Shown here one piece after another: positions 18,184 through 26,463 of a stretch of 64,000 nt of DNA (its first letter is position 1; the number at the start of each line of letters is the position of its first letter). Source of the stretch: Streptomyces celluloflavus (lineage in GTDB: Bacteria; Actinomycetota; Actinomycetes; Streptomycetales; Streptomycetaceae); NCBI GenBank assembly GCA_000720995.1, contig JOEL01000002.1, positions 1-64,000 of the forward strand. Reading direction: 5' to 3'. The position numbers were made by a program, and so were the translations under genes. The notes under the pieces are model-generated. The model was not told the origin of the DNA. It did no database searches and saw only the letters and a program-made list of their open reading frames with translations.

Positions 18184-19491
18184 ATGAACCGGACAAGCTG
18201 GGGGCTTTCCATGCGAGGGATCACACGAAGAGGGTTCGCGGCGACGGCGCTGGGCGCGGCCTCGGCACTGCTCGCCGCGGGCGAGGCGGTGGCCGCCGCG
18301 GGTGAGGCGGCGGCCGAGGGGAGGGCCCCGGCCGGTCAGGGGGGCCGGCCGCGCCGCGACGTCCGCGGTATGTGGCTGGCGACGGTCGCCAATCTGGACT
18401 GGCCCTCCCGGCCGGGCCTGCCGCCCGCCGCGCAGCAGGCCGAGCTGCTGGCCCGCTTCGACGCCGCCGTCGCGCACCGGCTGAACGCGGTGTTCTTCCA
18501 GGTGCGGCCCACCGCGGACGCCCTGTGGCCCTCCCGCTACGAACCGTGGGCGGAGTGCCTGACCGGGCAGCAGGGCCGCGACCCGGGCTGGGACCCGCTG
18601 GGTTTCGCGGTCCGCGAGGCGCACCGGCGCGGGCTGGAGCTGCACGCCTGGTGCAATCCGTACCGCGTGGCCAACCACACCGATCCGGGCCGGCTGGTGC
18701 CCGGCCACCCGGCGCGGCGGCACCCCGGCTGGGCGCTGCCGTACGGCGGGAAGCTCTACTACAACCCGGGGCTGCCGGAGGTCCGCCGCTTCGTACAGGA
18801 CGCGATGCTGGACGCGGTACGCCGCTACGCCGTCGACGGGATCCACTTCGACGACTACTTCTATCCGTATCCGGTCGCGGGCCAGACCTTCGACGACGAC
18901 GCGGCGTACGCGGCGCACGGCGCGGGCTTCCCGGACCGCGCCGACTGGCGGCGGAACAACATCGACCGGCTGATCCGGGAGATGTCGCACCGGACCGCCG
19001 AGGCCGGGCGGCGGGCGGGGCGCCGGGTGCGGTTCGGCGTCAGCCCGTTCGCCGTCTGGCGCAATCACACGACCGACCCGGCGGGCTCCGCGACCCGGGC
19101 GGGGGTGCAGACCTACGACGACCTGTACGCCGACACCCGGCGGTGGGTGCGCGAGGGCTGGATCGACTACATCGTGCCGCAGGTGTACTGGAACATCGGC
19201 TTCCCGGCCGCCGACTACGCCGAGCTGGTGCCCTGGTGGTCGCGGACCGTGGCCGGCACCGGTGTGGACCTCTACATCGGCGAGGCCCTGTACAAGGCGG
19301 GCGATCCGGCGCAGCCGGCCGCCTGGCAGGACCCGGCCGAACTCTCCCGCCACCTCACCTTCGCCCACGGCTACCCGCAGGTCGGCGGCCATGTCTACTT
19401 CGCCGCGACGGATGTGGCCGAGGACCGGGTGGGCGCGCTGGCGCGGGTCGTCAGCGACCACTACGGCGGCCCGGCGCGGCCGTCGGTGTGA
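18184..19491 (+). CDS. Tat-exported glycoside hydrolase-like protein (GHL10/YngK type)
   Basis: A 435-residue secreted protein. The N-terminus has a twin-arginine signal (TRRGFAAT followed by an Ala/Leu-rich stretch). The body, from RDVRGMWLATVANLDWPS, is the GHL10 (formerly DUF187) TIM-barrel family: AVFFQVRPTADALW, LELHAWCNPYRV, DGIHFDDYFYPYP, VRFGVSPFAVW and IDYIVPQVYWN. Relatives are proposed to act on cell-wall or other surface glycans, but the substrate is not known here. The ATG at 18184 is used; a second ATG at 18211 (MRGITRRGF) has GGGGG upstream and would also leave a complete signal. It is convergent with the DUF1918 gene across a terminator. Confidence 0.9.
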   Translation: MNRTSWGLSMRGITRRGFAATALGAASALLAAGEAVAAAGEAAAEGRAPAGQGGRPRRDVRGMWLATVANLDWPSRPGLPPAAQQAELLARFDAAVAHRLNAVFFQVRPTADALWPSRYEPWAECLTGQQGRDPGWDPLGFAVREAHRRGLELHAWCNPYRVANHTDPGRLVPGHPARRHPGWALPYGGKLYYNPGLPEVRRFVQDAMLDAVRRYAVDGIHFDDYFYPYPVAGQTFDDDAAYAAHGAGFPDRADWRRNNIDRLIREMSHRTAEAGRRAGRRVRFGVSPFAVWRNHTTDPAGSATRAGVQTYDDLYADTRRWVREGWIDYIVPQVYWNIGFPAADYAELVPWWSRTVAGTGVDLYIGEALYKAGDPAQPAAWQDPAELSRHLTFAHGYPQVGGHVYFAATDVAEDRVGALARVVSDHYGGPARPSV

Positions 19492-19518
19492 GACCGGGGC
19501 CCGAGGGCAGGCCGGTGC

Positions 19519-19565
19519 GTCCCCGCGCCCGCCGACGGCGGGTGGTGACCGCCGGCGGCGGGGAC
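19519..19565. terminator. Bidirectional terminator between convergent genes
   Basis: Outer arms GTCCCCGC (19519-19526) and GCGGGGAC (19558-19565) enclose a second hairpin CCCGCC-GAC-GGCGGG (19528-19542). It sits exactly between the stops of the GHL10 and DUF1918 genes. Confidence 0.6.
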
Positions 19566-19569
19566 CGGG

Positions 19570-19779
19570 TCAGCGGGTGGGGTGGACGTCGGCCGCCGTC
19601 TTGTGCTGGACGACCGAATCGGGGCCGGGCGACATGATCGCCTCATGGCCGTCCTCGGCGCGGATGCGGTACGGCGGAGTGCCGTTCGTCCCCAGCACCT
19701 CGATGATCTCGACGACGTGGTCGTGCTGCCCGACGATCCTGCCGTGCACCACCAGATGGTCGCCTGTGCTCGCTTTCAT
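19570..19779 (-). CDS. DUF1918 domain protein
   Basis: A 69-residue protein that is almost entirely a DUF1918 domain: KASTGDHLVVHGRIVGQHD, then a Gly/Thr/Pro turn and YRIRAEDGHEAIMSPGPDS. Small SH3-like beta barrels of this type are widespread in actinobacteria and have no established function. The ATG at 19777-19779 has GGAAGGA at good spacing. It is monocistronic, convergent with the GHL10 gene. The 258 bp upstream (19780-20037) contain no gene; a TAAAAT hexamer on the minus strand could be its -10. Confidence 0.88.
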   Translation of the reverse strand: MKASTGDHLVVHGRIVGQHDHVVEIIEVLGTNGTPPYRIRAEDGHEAIMSPGPDSVVQHKTAADVHPTR

Positions 19780-20037
19780 CAGGGGTGTCCTTCCGCCTCT
19801 GGCGGCCGTACGACCGGGGGCCGACGAAGTGACGGCCGAGCTGGTTGAACGGCCAAGGGTTTACGGACCTGGGGCGGCCCGGACGGCGGTACCTGCCGTC
19901 GCGGCAATTTTACGTCCGAGCGGGCCTGTTGCCCCGGGCACACATCCCGGGCCCCGCCCGCCCGGTCCGTCCCATTCCCGTTCCTCACCCGGTCCGGACG
20001 GCTCCGTCCGCCCCCGCGCCGTTCCCCGCGCGTGCCG

Positions 20038-21072
20038 TCAGCCGCGCGTCCGCTGGGTGACCGCGATGCACACCAGCACCGCGAGCGCCGCCGCCGCGGC
20101 GGTCGGCGGCAGGTGCTCGCCGAGCAGCAGCACGGCCCACACCATTGTCAACAGCGGCTGGGCGAGCTGTATTTGACTCGCCTTGGCGACACCGATGTCG
20201 GCCATCCCGCGGTACCAGACGACCATGCCCAGGAATTGCGAGCCGATCGCCAGCCAGAGCAGCCCGCCGACCGCGTGCGCCGTCAGGTGCAGCGGTTCGG
20301 TGGCCAGCGCGGCCACCGAGCCCACCACCGAGATCGGCAGCGCGAGCACCAGCGCCCAGCCGATCACCTGCCAGCCCGGCATCTCGCGGGCGAGCCGGCC
20401 GCCCTCGGTGTAGCCCGCCGCGCACACCAGCAGCGCCGCGAACAGGTAGAGGTCCCCGGTGCTCGGCGCCCCGCCGCTCTGCTGCACCGCGAAGCCGATG
20501 ACGACGGCGGCACCGGCCAGCGAGGCGAACCAGAAGGTACGGGAGGGCCGCGTCCCGGTCCGCAGGGCGCCGAAGGCGGCGGTGGTCAGCGGCAGCAGCC
20601 CGACCACGACCGCCGCGTGCGAGGTGGTGGAGGTCCGCAGCGCGAGGGTGGTCAGCAGCGGGAAGCCGAGGACGACGCCGCCCGCGACGACCGCGAGCCC
20701 CGCCCAGTGGCGCCGTTCGGGTGGCCGGACCCGGCACACGGTGAGCGCGCCGCCCGCGATCGCGGCCGCCAGCACGAGGCGCAGCATCACCGCCGTCCAC
20801 GGACCCATGCCCTCCAGCGCCCAGGCGGTGGTGGGAAAGGTGAGCGAGAAGGCCGCGACGCCGAGCGCGGCGAATGCGGTGCCGCGAGAGGTGGACGCGG
20901 AGTGGGCGGCTCCGGCCGGGCCGTCCGCCGGGGCGTGGTCGGCGGTGCCCGCCGGACCGGTGTCCGGGCCGTCCCCGACGGTGCGCCCCGGTGGTCCGCT
21001 GGCCGTCCCGCTCGCCGGTCCGCCGCTCACTGCTATCGCCGTCGGGGTGATAGCGCTATCGTTATCTCTCAT
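20038..21072 (-). CDS. EamA-family (DMT) transporter
   Basis: About 344 residues with ten predicted membrane helices in two EamA repeats (AALGVAAFSLTFPTTAWALE opens the first; GLLWLAIGSQFLGMVVWYRG and IQLAQPLLTMVWAVLLLGEH belong to the second). Such proteins export or take up small metabolites. The gene is divergent from a MocR regulator, a common pairing in which the regulator controls the exporter. ATG 21072 shares bases with the regulator's ATG and has TACGCT five bases upstream, fitting a leaderless transcript. A GTG at 21030 is the alternative, and would remove a poorly conserved low-complexity N-terminus only in part. Confidence 0.88.
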   Translation of the reverse strand: MRDNDSAITPTAIAVSGGPASGTASGPPGRTVGDGPDTGPAGTADHAPADGPAGAAHSASTSRGTAFAALGVAAFSLTFPTTAWALEGMGPWTAVMLRLVLAAAIAGGALTVCRVRPPERRHWAGLAVVAGGVVLGFPLLTTLALRTSTTSHAAVVVGLLPLTTAAFGALRTGTRPSRTFWFASLAGAAVVIGFAVQQSGGAPSTGDLYLFAALLVCAAGYTEGGRLAREMPGWQVIGWALVLALPISVVGSVAALATEPLHLTAHAVGGLLWLAIGSQFLGMVVWYRGMADIGVAKASQIQLAQPLLTMVWAVLLLGEHLPPTAAAAALAVLVCIAVTQRTRG

Positions 21073-21083
21073 GCATGAGCGTA
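21032..21083. promoter_or_regulatory. Overlapping divergent promoters and GATAGC/GCTATC operator repeats (MocR/EamA)
   Basis: GCTATC at 21032-21037, the perfect palindrome GATAGCGCTATC at 21049-21060 and a further GTTATC (21061-21066) form a cluster of half-sites immediately at the two start codons. TATCGT (21057-21062) lies 8 bases before the plus ATG, and TACGCT (minus strand, 21083-21078) lies 5 bases before the minus ATG; both resemble leaderless -10 boxes. Probable binding site of the MocR protein. Confidence 0.55.
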
Positions 21084-22567
21084 GCAGTGGGGCGGGATTG
21101 GCCGCCATCCTCCGTGCCGACCTGAACCGCTACTCTCCTGGTGAGAAGCTGCCATCGAGTCGCGCCCTCGTTGAACGGCACCGGGTGAGCCCGGTGACCG
21201 TCTCCCGGGCGCTGGCCGAGCTGGTCGCCGAGGGCCTGGTCGTCACCCGGCCCGGCGCCGGGGCCTTCCGGGCCGCGCCGCGCACCGGGCCCCCGCGGCC
21301 GGTCGACACGTCCTGGCAGGAGATCGCCCTGAGCGCCGAACCGGCCGGCGACCAGGTGCCGCGCAGTGTGGACGCGTCGGGGGTGCTGGCCACACTCGCC
21401 GCACCGGCCCCCGGCGTCATCGAGCTCAACGGCGGCTATCTGCACCCCACTCTCCAGCCCGAACGCGCCCTCGCCGCCGCGCTCGCACGGGCCGGCCGGC
21501 GGCCCGGCGCCTGGGGACGGCCCCCGGTCGAAGGCGTGCCCGAACTGCGGGCCTGGTTCGCCCGGGAGATCGGCGGGCCGGGCGGGACGCTCGCCGCCAG
21601 TGACGTCCTGGTCACCGCCGGCGGGCAGAGCGCGCTGACCGCCGCGCTGCGCGCACTGGCCCCGCCCGGCGCGCCGGTGCTGGTCGAATCGCCGACCTAC
21701 CCGGGCATGCTCGCCGCCGCCCGCGCCTCCGGGCTGCGGCCGGTACCCGTACCGATGGACGCCGACGGTGTACGCACCGATCTGCTCGCCGATGCCTTCC
21801 GGGCCAGCGGCGCGCGGCTGTTCATCTGCCAGCCGCTCTTCCAGAACCCGACGGGCACCCTCCTCGCCGGGGAGCAGCGGCGCGAGGTGCTGCGGGTGGC
21901 CCGCGCGGCCGGGGCGTTCGTACTGGAGGACGACTTCGCCCGGCGGCTGGTCCACGACGACACGCCCGCGCTCCCGCCGACCCTGAGCGCGGACGACCCG
22001 GACGGCACGGTCGTCCATGTCTGCTCGCTCACCAAGGCCGCCTCGCCCAGCCTGCGGGTGGGCGCCCTGGCCGCCCGTGGGCCGGTCCTCGACCGGCTGC
22101 GCGCCATCCAGGTCGTGGACGGCTTCTTTGTGTCGAAGCCCCTCCAGGAAACCGCCCTGGAGCTCGTCGGATCGCCCGCCTGGATCCGTCATCTGCGCCT
22201 GATCGCAAGGGAGTTGACGGACCGCAGGGAAGCGATGGTCGCGGCGCTGCACCAGTGGCTGCCCGCGTTCACCGCACCCGGCCCGGGGGCGGTGCCCGGC
22301 CGGGCGGCGGGCGGCGCGCTGTACGTCCCGCAGGGCGGCTTTCACCTCTGGCTGCGGCTGCCGGACGGTACGGACGAGGCGGCACTGACCGGTGCGGCGC
22401 TGCACGCGGGCGTCGCGGTCGCGGCCGGCCGCCCCTACTTCCCCGCCGAGCCGCCGGCCCCGCACCTGCGGCTGAGCTTCGCCTCCGCGGCCGGCACCGC
22501 CGAACTCGTGGAGGGCGTCCGCCGGCTCCGCACCGCCTGCGACGAACTGCGCATCGCCGCGGGGTGA
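21071..22567 (+). CDS. MocR-family transcriptional regulator (GntR HTH plus aminotransferase-like domain)
   Basis: A 498-residue fusion. The N-terminus is a GntR winged helix (LNRYSPGEKLPSSRALVERH and SRALAELVAEGLVVTRPGAG). A class I aminotransferase fold follows from about residue 110, with SPTYPG, QPLFQNPTGT, LEDDFARRL and the PLP-binding lysine in SLTKAASPSLRVG. MocR proteins sense PLP or amino-compound ligands and control a neighbouring gene; here that is probably the divergent EamA transporter. Its ATG (21071-21073) overlaps the transporter's ATG, so there is no room for a normal leader. In this frame, sequence before 21071 is antisense to the transporter. Confidence 0.93.
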   Translation: MHERSSGAGLAAILRADLNRYSPGEKLPSSRALVERHRVSPVTVSRALAELVAEGLVVTRPGAGAFRAAPRTGPPRPVDTSWQEIALSAEPAGDQVPRSVDASGVLATLAAPAPGVIELNGGYLHPTLQPERALAAALARAGRRPGAWGRPPVEGVPELRAWFAREIGGPGGTLAASDVLVTAGGQSALTAALRALAPPGAPVLVESPTYPGMLAAARASGLRPVPVPMDADGVRTDLLADAFRASGARLFICQPLFQNPTGTLLAGEQRREVLRVARAAGAFVLEDDFARRLVHDDTPALPPTLSADDPDGTVVHVCSLTKAASPSLRVGALAARGPVLDRLRAIQVVDGFFVSKPLQETALELVGSPAWIRHLRLIARELTDRREAMVAALHQWLPAFTAPGPGAVPGRAAGGALYVPQGGFHLWLRLPDGTDEAALTGAALHAGVAVAAGRPYFPAEPPAPHLRLSFASAAGTAELVEGVRRLRTACDELRIAAG

Positions 22568-22691
22568 TCCGGCCGTGCGGACCCCATGCGCGGGCGGCAG
22601 GGCCCGCGGCGGCCCGGGTGCGGCGGTACGGGCCCGGCCCGTCTTCGGCAATCGGTTCGACGCCGGCCCGCGCGTCTGCGAACCTCCCGGC

Positions 22692-23159
22692 ATGAACGCA
22701 CACGCCCTCGATGGCTACGAGATCTCCACCGACCGGGCCCGCCTGGACGCGGACCTGGTCCACCACTGGCTGTCCACGGACGCCTACTGGGCCCTGGGCC
22801 GCCCCCGGGAGCAGTACGACCGAGCGGTCGCGGGTTCGCTCAACTTCGGTCTGTACGAGGCGGGTTCGGGGCGCCAGGCCGGGTACGCCCGGGTGGTCAC
22901 CGACCAGGCCACCTTCGCCTGGCTCTGCGATGTCTACATCGGCCGGGACGACCGCGGCAAGGGACTGGGCACCGCCCTGGTCGAGGCCGTCGCCGAGCAC
23001 CTCACCCCCTGCGGCCTGGCCCGCATCACCCTCGCGACCAAGGACGCACACGGCGTCTACGAGAAGATCGGCTTCCGCGCCCTGGCGGCCCCCGACCAGT
23101 GGATGACCCTGGGGCTGATCGATCCCGGCCCGATGGACCCCGGGCCGTGCGGCAGCTGA
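22692..23159 (+). CDS. GNAT-family N-acetyltransferase
   Basis: A 155-residue acetyltransferase. It starts with YEISTDRARLD and HHWLSTDAYWALGRP, conserved in a family of Streptomyces GNAT proteins. The acetyl-CoA loop is RDDRGKGLGTALVEAV, and KDAHGVYEKIGFRAL gives the usual end of the fold. The substrate is unknown. The ATG at 22692 is chosen because family similarity begins there; the 117 bp of open frame before it is Gly/Arg-rich and unlike protein. It follows the MocR gene by 124 bp and may have its own promoter. Confidence 0.88.
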   Translation: MNAHALDGYEISTDRARLDADLVHHWLSTDAYWALGRPREQYDRAVAGSLNFGLYEAGSGRQAGYARVVTDQATFAWLCDVYIGRDDRGKGLGTALVEAVAEHLTPCGLARITLATKDAHGVYEKIGFRALAAPDQWMTLGLIDPGPMDPGPCGS

Positions 23160-23447
23160 CCGGCGGGGCGCGGGCGGGGGCAGGGGTGGGCACGCCCGTC
23201 GACCGGCGGGCGGACGCCCGCCCACCGCTGCCGGACTTCCGCCCGTAGGGGGACCGGCCGGACCCCACCCCCGGAAGGCCCAGCAGGTACCCGGAAAGCC
23301 CAGCCGGGCCCGTCCGCCGTACGAGGCGCGCGTAACCGTGTGACCTGCGGGGAGAACCACCGCGCGGGGCGCCCGGCCAGTCGGTTGGCCCAAGGCGCGG
23401 CGTACCACCGAGGTGCGCGCGAGGAGGCCGGGCGCTTCGCTCGGGGT

Positions 23448-24059
23448 ATGTCCCTGCGCCGCACCCTTCGCCACGCCTCCCGATGCGCCTCCGTGACCGG
23501 CGCCCCGGCGGCGGCCCGCGCGTTGCGGGGCGCCGGTGCCGCGGTGAGCGCCGGTGACCGTGGTGCGGATGCCTCGGGTGAGGCGCATTCGGTGACCGTC
23601 CGGCCCGATCCGGTGGCGCCCGGTGGAAGCTTCGCCGTCTTCGACGGTGGCAGCGGCCCCGGCGAGGCCGTCTTCGGCGGCGCAGAAATCCCGAAGCCGG
23701 CGCCGTCCCCGCTGCGGAACCAGACCGGCGGCACCGGCACCGTGCCGGAGTCCACCGGATCCGGCGCGTACACCGTCACCCTCCTCTGCGGCGGCGGCAA
23801 GGGAGCCGGACAGCAGAGGAAGATCGCCGGGACCTTGACGGCCGCCGGCGAGCCCGGCAGGGCGGGCACGGCCCACCGGACGGGCCGGGCCGGCGGCCGG
23901 GACGGCGCGGCGGTTCCCCGCGATGGTTCGGAGACCGGTCTCGGCGGCGGTTCCGGCGCGAGCACGGCCGTCACGGTGCTCGGCGGCGCGCGGCCGGCCG
24001 GCACCGCCGGCCGGGGAGCCGTGCGCTGCCACCGGCGTATCCGCAACGGCCGGGGCTGA
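23448..24059 (+). pseudogene. Degenerate cell-surface protein gene
   Basis: A 203-codon reading with the plan of a Streptomyces secreted and anchored protein whose key parts have lost function. The N-terminus (MSLRRTLRH) looks like a signal peptide start, but the core is not hydrophobic (Arg and Gly instead of Leu/Ala). The middle (VTVRPDPVAPGGSFAVFDGG, and GAYTVTLLCGGG) matches Ig-like adhesin domains of such proteins. Near the end GGGSGASTAVTVLGGA should lead into a membrane anchor but runs into Arg/Pro/Gly, ending RRIRNGRG. No good ribosome site is seen at 23448. I read it as a decaying gene still open in frame. The 288 bp before it hold no gene. Confidence 0.5.
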
Positions 24060-24064
24060 CACCG

Positions 24065-24439
24065 ATGAGCACCGGTGTCAGCCCCGTCCGCCTGTGGCGC
24101 GCGGTCGCCATCGGACTGGCAACCGCCCTGCTGGTGACGGGCGTTGTCGTCTACGCCGCCGCCCGGCTGATGCCCCGGGAGGCCACCGGCGTGGTCGACG
24201 GCGGCACACACACCATTCCGCGCGCCGAGATCGCCCGCACCGTCAGCGGTCAGCTCAGCCTGCCGCTGCGCAACGGGCCAGACCGGGTGCGCTGCGCCGG
24301 CGATCTGCGGCCCGTGCCGTACACCGTGGTGCGCTGCACGGCGCACTTTCCCACCGGCCTGGAGCGCCAGCTGACCGTCGAGGTCATCCATGTCCGGCAC
24401 AACAAGGTCACCTACCGGCGGCTGACCGAGCGCCGCTGA
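24065..24439 (+). CDS. Membrane-anchored DUF4333-like protein
   Basis: A 124-residue protein with one membrane helix (VAIGLATALLVTGVVVYAAA) near the N-terminus and an external domain with two cysteines (VRCAGDLRPV and VRCTAHFPTG) and a beta-rich end (LTVEVIHVRHNKVTYRRL). This is the layout of DUF4333 proteins, small anchored domains of unknown function in actinobacteria. It begins 5 bp after the degenerate surface-protein gene, so the two were probably an operon; it appears intact itself. It is convergent with the next gene only 4 bp away. Confidence 0.75.
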   Translation: MSTGVSPVRLWRAVAIGLATALLVTGVVVYAAARLMPREATGVVDGGTHTIPRAEIARTVSGQLSLPLRNGPDRVRCAGDLRPVPYTVVRCTAHFPTGLERQLTVEVIHVRHNKVTYRRLTERR

Positions 24440-24443
24440 GCGG

Positions 24444-25178
24444 TCAGCCGGCCTGCAGCCACACCCGCAACGGCCCGATGGGCAGGCACCCCTCGTCCAC
24501 CGCCGCCGTCAGGTCGTCGCCGGATTCGTACCCGACGACCGGCAGCCCCGGCCACCGCTCGGCGACGGCGGCGAGCACACCGGCCCAGGCGGCACGCGCC
24601 GCGCCGTCCGCCGCGAACACGTTGGAGAGCCCCACCACGGACTCGCTCCGGCTGGCGACCGCCCCCGCGACGACCGTGTCACCGTTCCGGCCGCGCAGGA
24701 AGAACGTCTCCTCGTCGGCGAGCAGTTCACTCCGGAACGGCCCATTTCCGTCCGCGCCCCACGCCGCGGCCCAGCCGGCCAGTGCGTCGGCGTCCCGTAC
24801 GACATCCCAGCGGACGCCGTCCACCGGGGCCGGAGCCGCGAGGGTGGCCGGCCGGTAGATCCACTCCGCCTCGAACAGCACCTCGAAGCCCGCGCCGGTC
24901 AGGTCCAGGCAGGCGAAGCTGTCCTTGACCGAGCAGCCGGGCGAGGCGGTGTCGATCCGGGCCAGCAGGTCCGCGCCCGCGGTGTGCGGGGTCAGCGTGA
25001 CGGCATCGGGATAGAGCGGCGGCGTGCGGTGCGCACTGGCCCACATCCCCTCCACGAAGGCGCCCGGCGTGCCGTGTGCCCGGCAGACCGCCTCGCACCA
25101 ACTCGCGTTGTTGCGGGCAGCGGTACGCACCCACCGGTCACGTTCCGCGGCGTCCGGCGGCAGCAGTGATTCGATCAT
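24444..25178 (-). CDS. GNAT-like acetyltransferase domain protein
   Basis: A 244-residue protein resembling the two-domain GNAT-like proteins of streptomycetes. The N-terminal part has ARNNASWCEAVCRAHG and HRTPPLYPDAVTLTP; the C-terminal part has FFLRGRNGDTVVAGAVASRS, SVVGLSNVFA and a final VVGYESGDDL segment that fits the last strands of the fold. A clear acetyl-CoA R/Q-x-x-G-x-G/A loop is not visible, so activity is uncertain. The ATG at 25178 is used; a longer frame to 25283 is possible but is low-complexity. Convergent with the DUF4333-like gene. Confidence 0.75.
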   Translation of the reverse strand: MIESLLPPDAAERDRWVRTAARNNASWCEAVCRAHGTPGAFVEGMWASAHRTPPLYPDAVTLTPHTAGADLLARIDTASPGCSVKDSFACLDLTGAGFEVLFEAEWIYRPATLAAPAPVDGVRWDVVRDADALAGWAAAWGADGNGPFRSELLADEETFFLRGRNGDTVVAGAVASRSESVVGLSNVFAADGAARAAWAGVLAAVAERWPGLPVVGYESGDDLTAAVDEGCLPIGPLRVWLQAG

Positions 25179-25585
25179 GCGGTGATGGTGCCAGGGCGGA
25201 GCGGACTTCTCCACGGGATTTTCCGGCCCCGCCCCGGGCGGGCGGGGCATGGACTCGGACGGCCATGGCCGAAGCGCCGGCACACACGCACCCGGCGGAA
25301 CGCACGCCGCAGCCGCGCCTCGTCAGCGAGCGGTGCGTACGCGAAGGCCGCCATGGGGCACGGACCGGGGCGCGGGCTGCCGATCGCGCGGCCGGGTTCC
25401 TCGGCGGCGGTGCGGTGGTTCGCGTGGAGGCGCAGGTGGTGGCCGGGCTCGGTGCAGCCCGTCGCCCGGTACCGGCACAGCGTCCTGGCGTCGTTCCGCG
25501 TCCAGATGTCTTCGAGGAGAGGGGCGGAGACCGGAGGCTCGGCGGGCAGGGCGTCGTCGTACGCGGTGTCGAGGAAGGAGAGCAC
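25175..25585 (-). CDS. Hypothetical protein, doubtful
   Basis: An open reading of 136 codons from GTG 25585 to a stop that overlaps the start of the GNAT-like gene (4 bp), suggestive of coupling. The first 60 residues read like protein (SFLDTAYDDALPAEPPVSAP, then LLEDIWTRNDARTLCRYRAT), while the rest becomes Arg/Pro-rich and loses character, so it may be a frame-shifted remnant. No family recognised. The bases 25586-25776 hold nothing I can support. Confidence 0.3.
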   Translation of the reverse strand: MLSFLDTAYDDALPAEPPVSAPLLEDIWTRNDARTLCRYRATGCTEPGHHLRLHANHRTAAEEPGRAIGSPRPGPCPMAAFAYAPLADEARLRRAFRRVRVCRRFGHGRPSPCPARPGRGRKIPWRSPLRPGTITA

Positions 25586-25776
25586 CCGGCAGCGCGGCCG
25601 GGAGAGCTCGTCGGCAGGTGGGTACGCGCGGACGCGTCAGCTCAGGATCGTGACCTCAACCGGCCGACGCCCGGCGTCGTATGGCGCCGGGGGAGAGGGC
25701 GAGCCCGGCGGTTCGCCTCGCCCCGGCTCCGGTGCGGAAGTACTGGCCGCCCGGTGGTGCCACGGACCCGGTGGCC

Positions 25777-25998
25777 CTAGAGGATGGTCAACTTGGGGTA
25801 CGGGCTCGTGATCCGTTCCTGCAGCGAGCCGAAGTCGACGAGCACCGCGATTCCGTCCTCGACCGCGGTGACCCGGCCGAGACCGTGCACGTCATGGGTG
25901 ACCCGGTCGCCCACCGCGAACACCTTGAGAGGCGGCGCGGCGGCGGTTTTGAAGGGGCTGGTGGGCAGGGGGCGCTTGATCATGGCTGGCTTTGTCAT
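25777..25998 (-). CDS. Small CarD/Tudor-like hypothetical protein
   Basis: A 73-residue protein. After a basic Pro-rich start (KRPLPTSPFKT), the core VFAVGDRVTHDVHGLGRVTA, then VLVDFGS and YPKLTIL, form a beta-barrel motif like the RNA-polymerase-interacting part of CarD and the KOW/Tudor-like ends of UvrD-type proteins (G-D-R-V-x-H-x-x-x-G-x-G-x-V). Conserved among streptomycetes as I recall, with no proven role. The ATG at 25998 is the only plausible start and the ribosome site is weak. Confidence 0.75.
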   Translation of the reverse strand: MTKPAMIKRPLPTSPFKTAAAPPLKVFAVGDRVTHDVHGLGRVTAVEDGIAVLVDFGSLQERITSPYPKLTIL

Positions 25999-26127
25999 CG
26001 CCTCCAGTATGCGCTCGACCGGGCCTCTTCACGGCCTGTTCACCTGGTGTACCTGGGACCGGTGGGGTGTCGCCGGGGCTGCCGCGCCCGCCTCGGGCCG
26101 CTCCGGGAGGTGCCGCGAAGACCGCTG

Positions 26128-26463
26128 TCAGCGGGAAAGGACGAGGTCGGCGCGGTCGCAGATGAGGGCCGCCACGGCCGCGGGATCGTCCGGCGTGATG
26201 AAGGGCCGGACGAATTTTCCGAGATCGAGGACGAGCGCGGTGTCCTTGCCGGCCCGCCCCGGGTCCAGGCTCGCCCAGTAACGGGGGTTCGCGGTCCCCC
26301 ACAGGCGCGCTTGTCCGTTGGCCGGCCCCATCGTCACCTGCCGGATCGCGCGGATCGAGCGGTACGGGACGGTCTTGGTCCCCCACGGGAAGTAGTAGCC
26401 GCGAATCCGCACGGCGTCGGGGGTGCACTCGATCCACCGGTCCCGATAGCTGCTGCTGCTCAT
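26128..26463 (-). CDS. Hypothetical protein with PH-like fold
   Basis: A 111-residue protein without signal peptide. Sequence YRDRWIECTPDAVRIRGYYF, VPYRSIRAIRQVTMG and a run of short strands suggest a bacterial PH-like barrel; many Streptomyces genomes carry a homologue of unknown role. The ATG at 26461-26463 follows GAGGGAG at good distance; the frame is open up to 26637 but that part is Arg-rich and unlikely. It is transcribed away from the 26864 operon. Confidence 0.7.
   Translation of the reverse strand: MSSSSYRDRWIECTPDAVRIRGYYFPWGTKTVPYRSIRAIRQVTMGPANGQARLWGTANPRYWASLDPGRAGKDTALVLDLGKFVRPFITPDDPAAVAALICDRADLVLSR

Noticed and set aside
17017-19461. 814-codon minus-strand reading across the 3-hydroxybutyryl-CoA dehydrogenase and GHL10 genes
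   Set aside because: It is out of frame with the first and antisense to the second; low-complexity Arg/Gly/Pro sequence.
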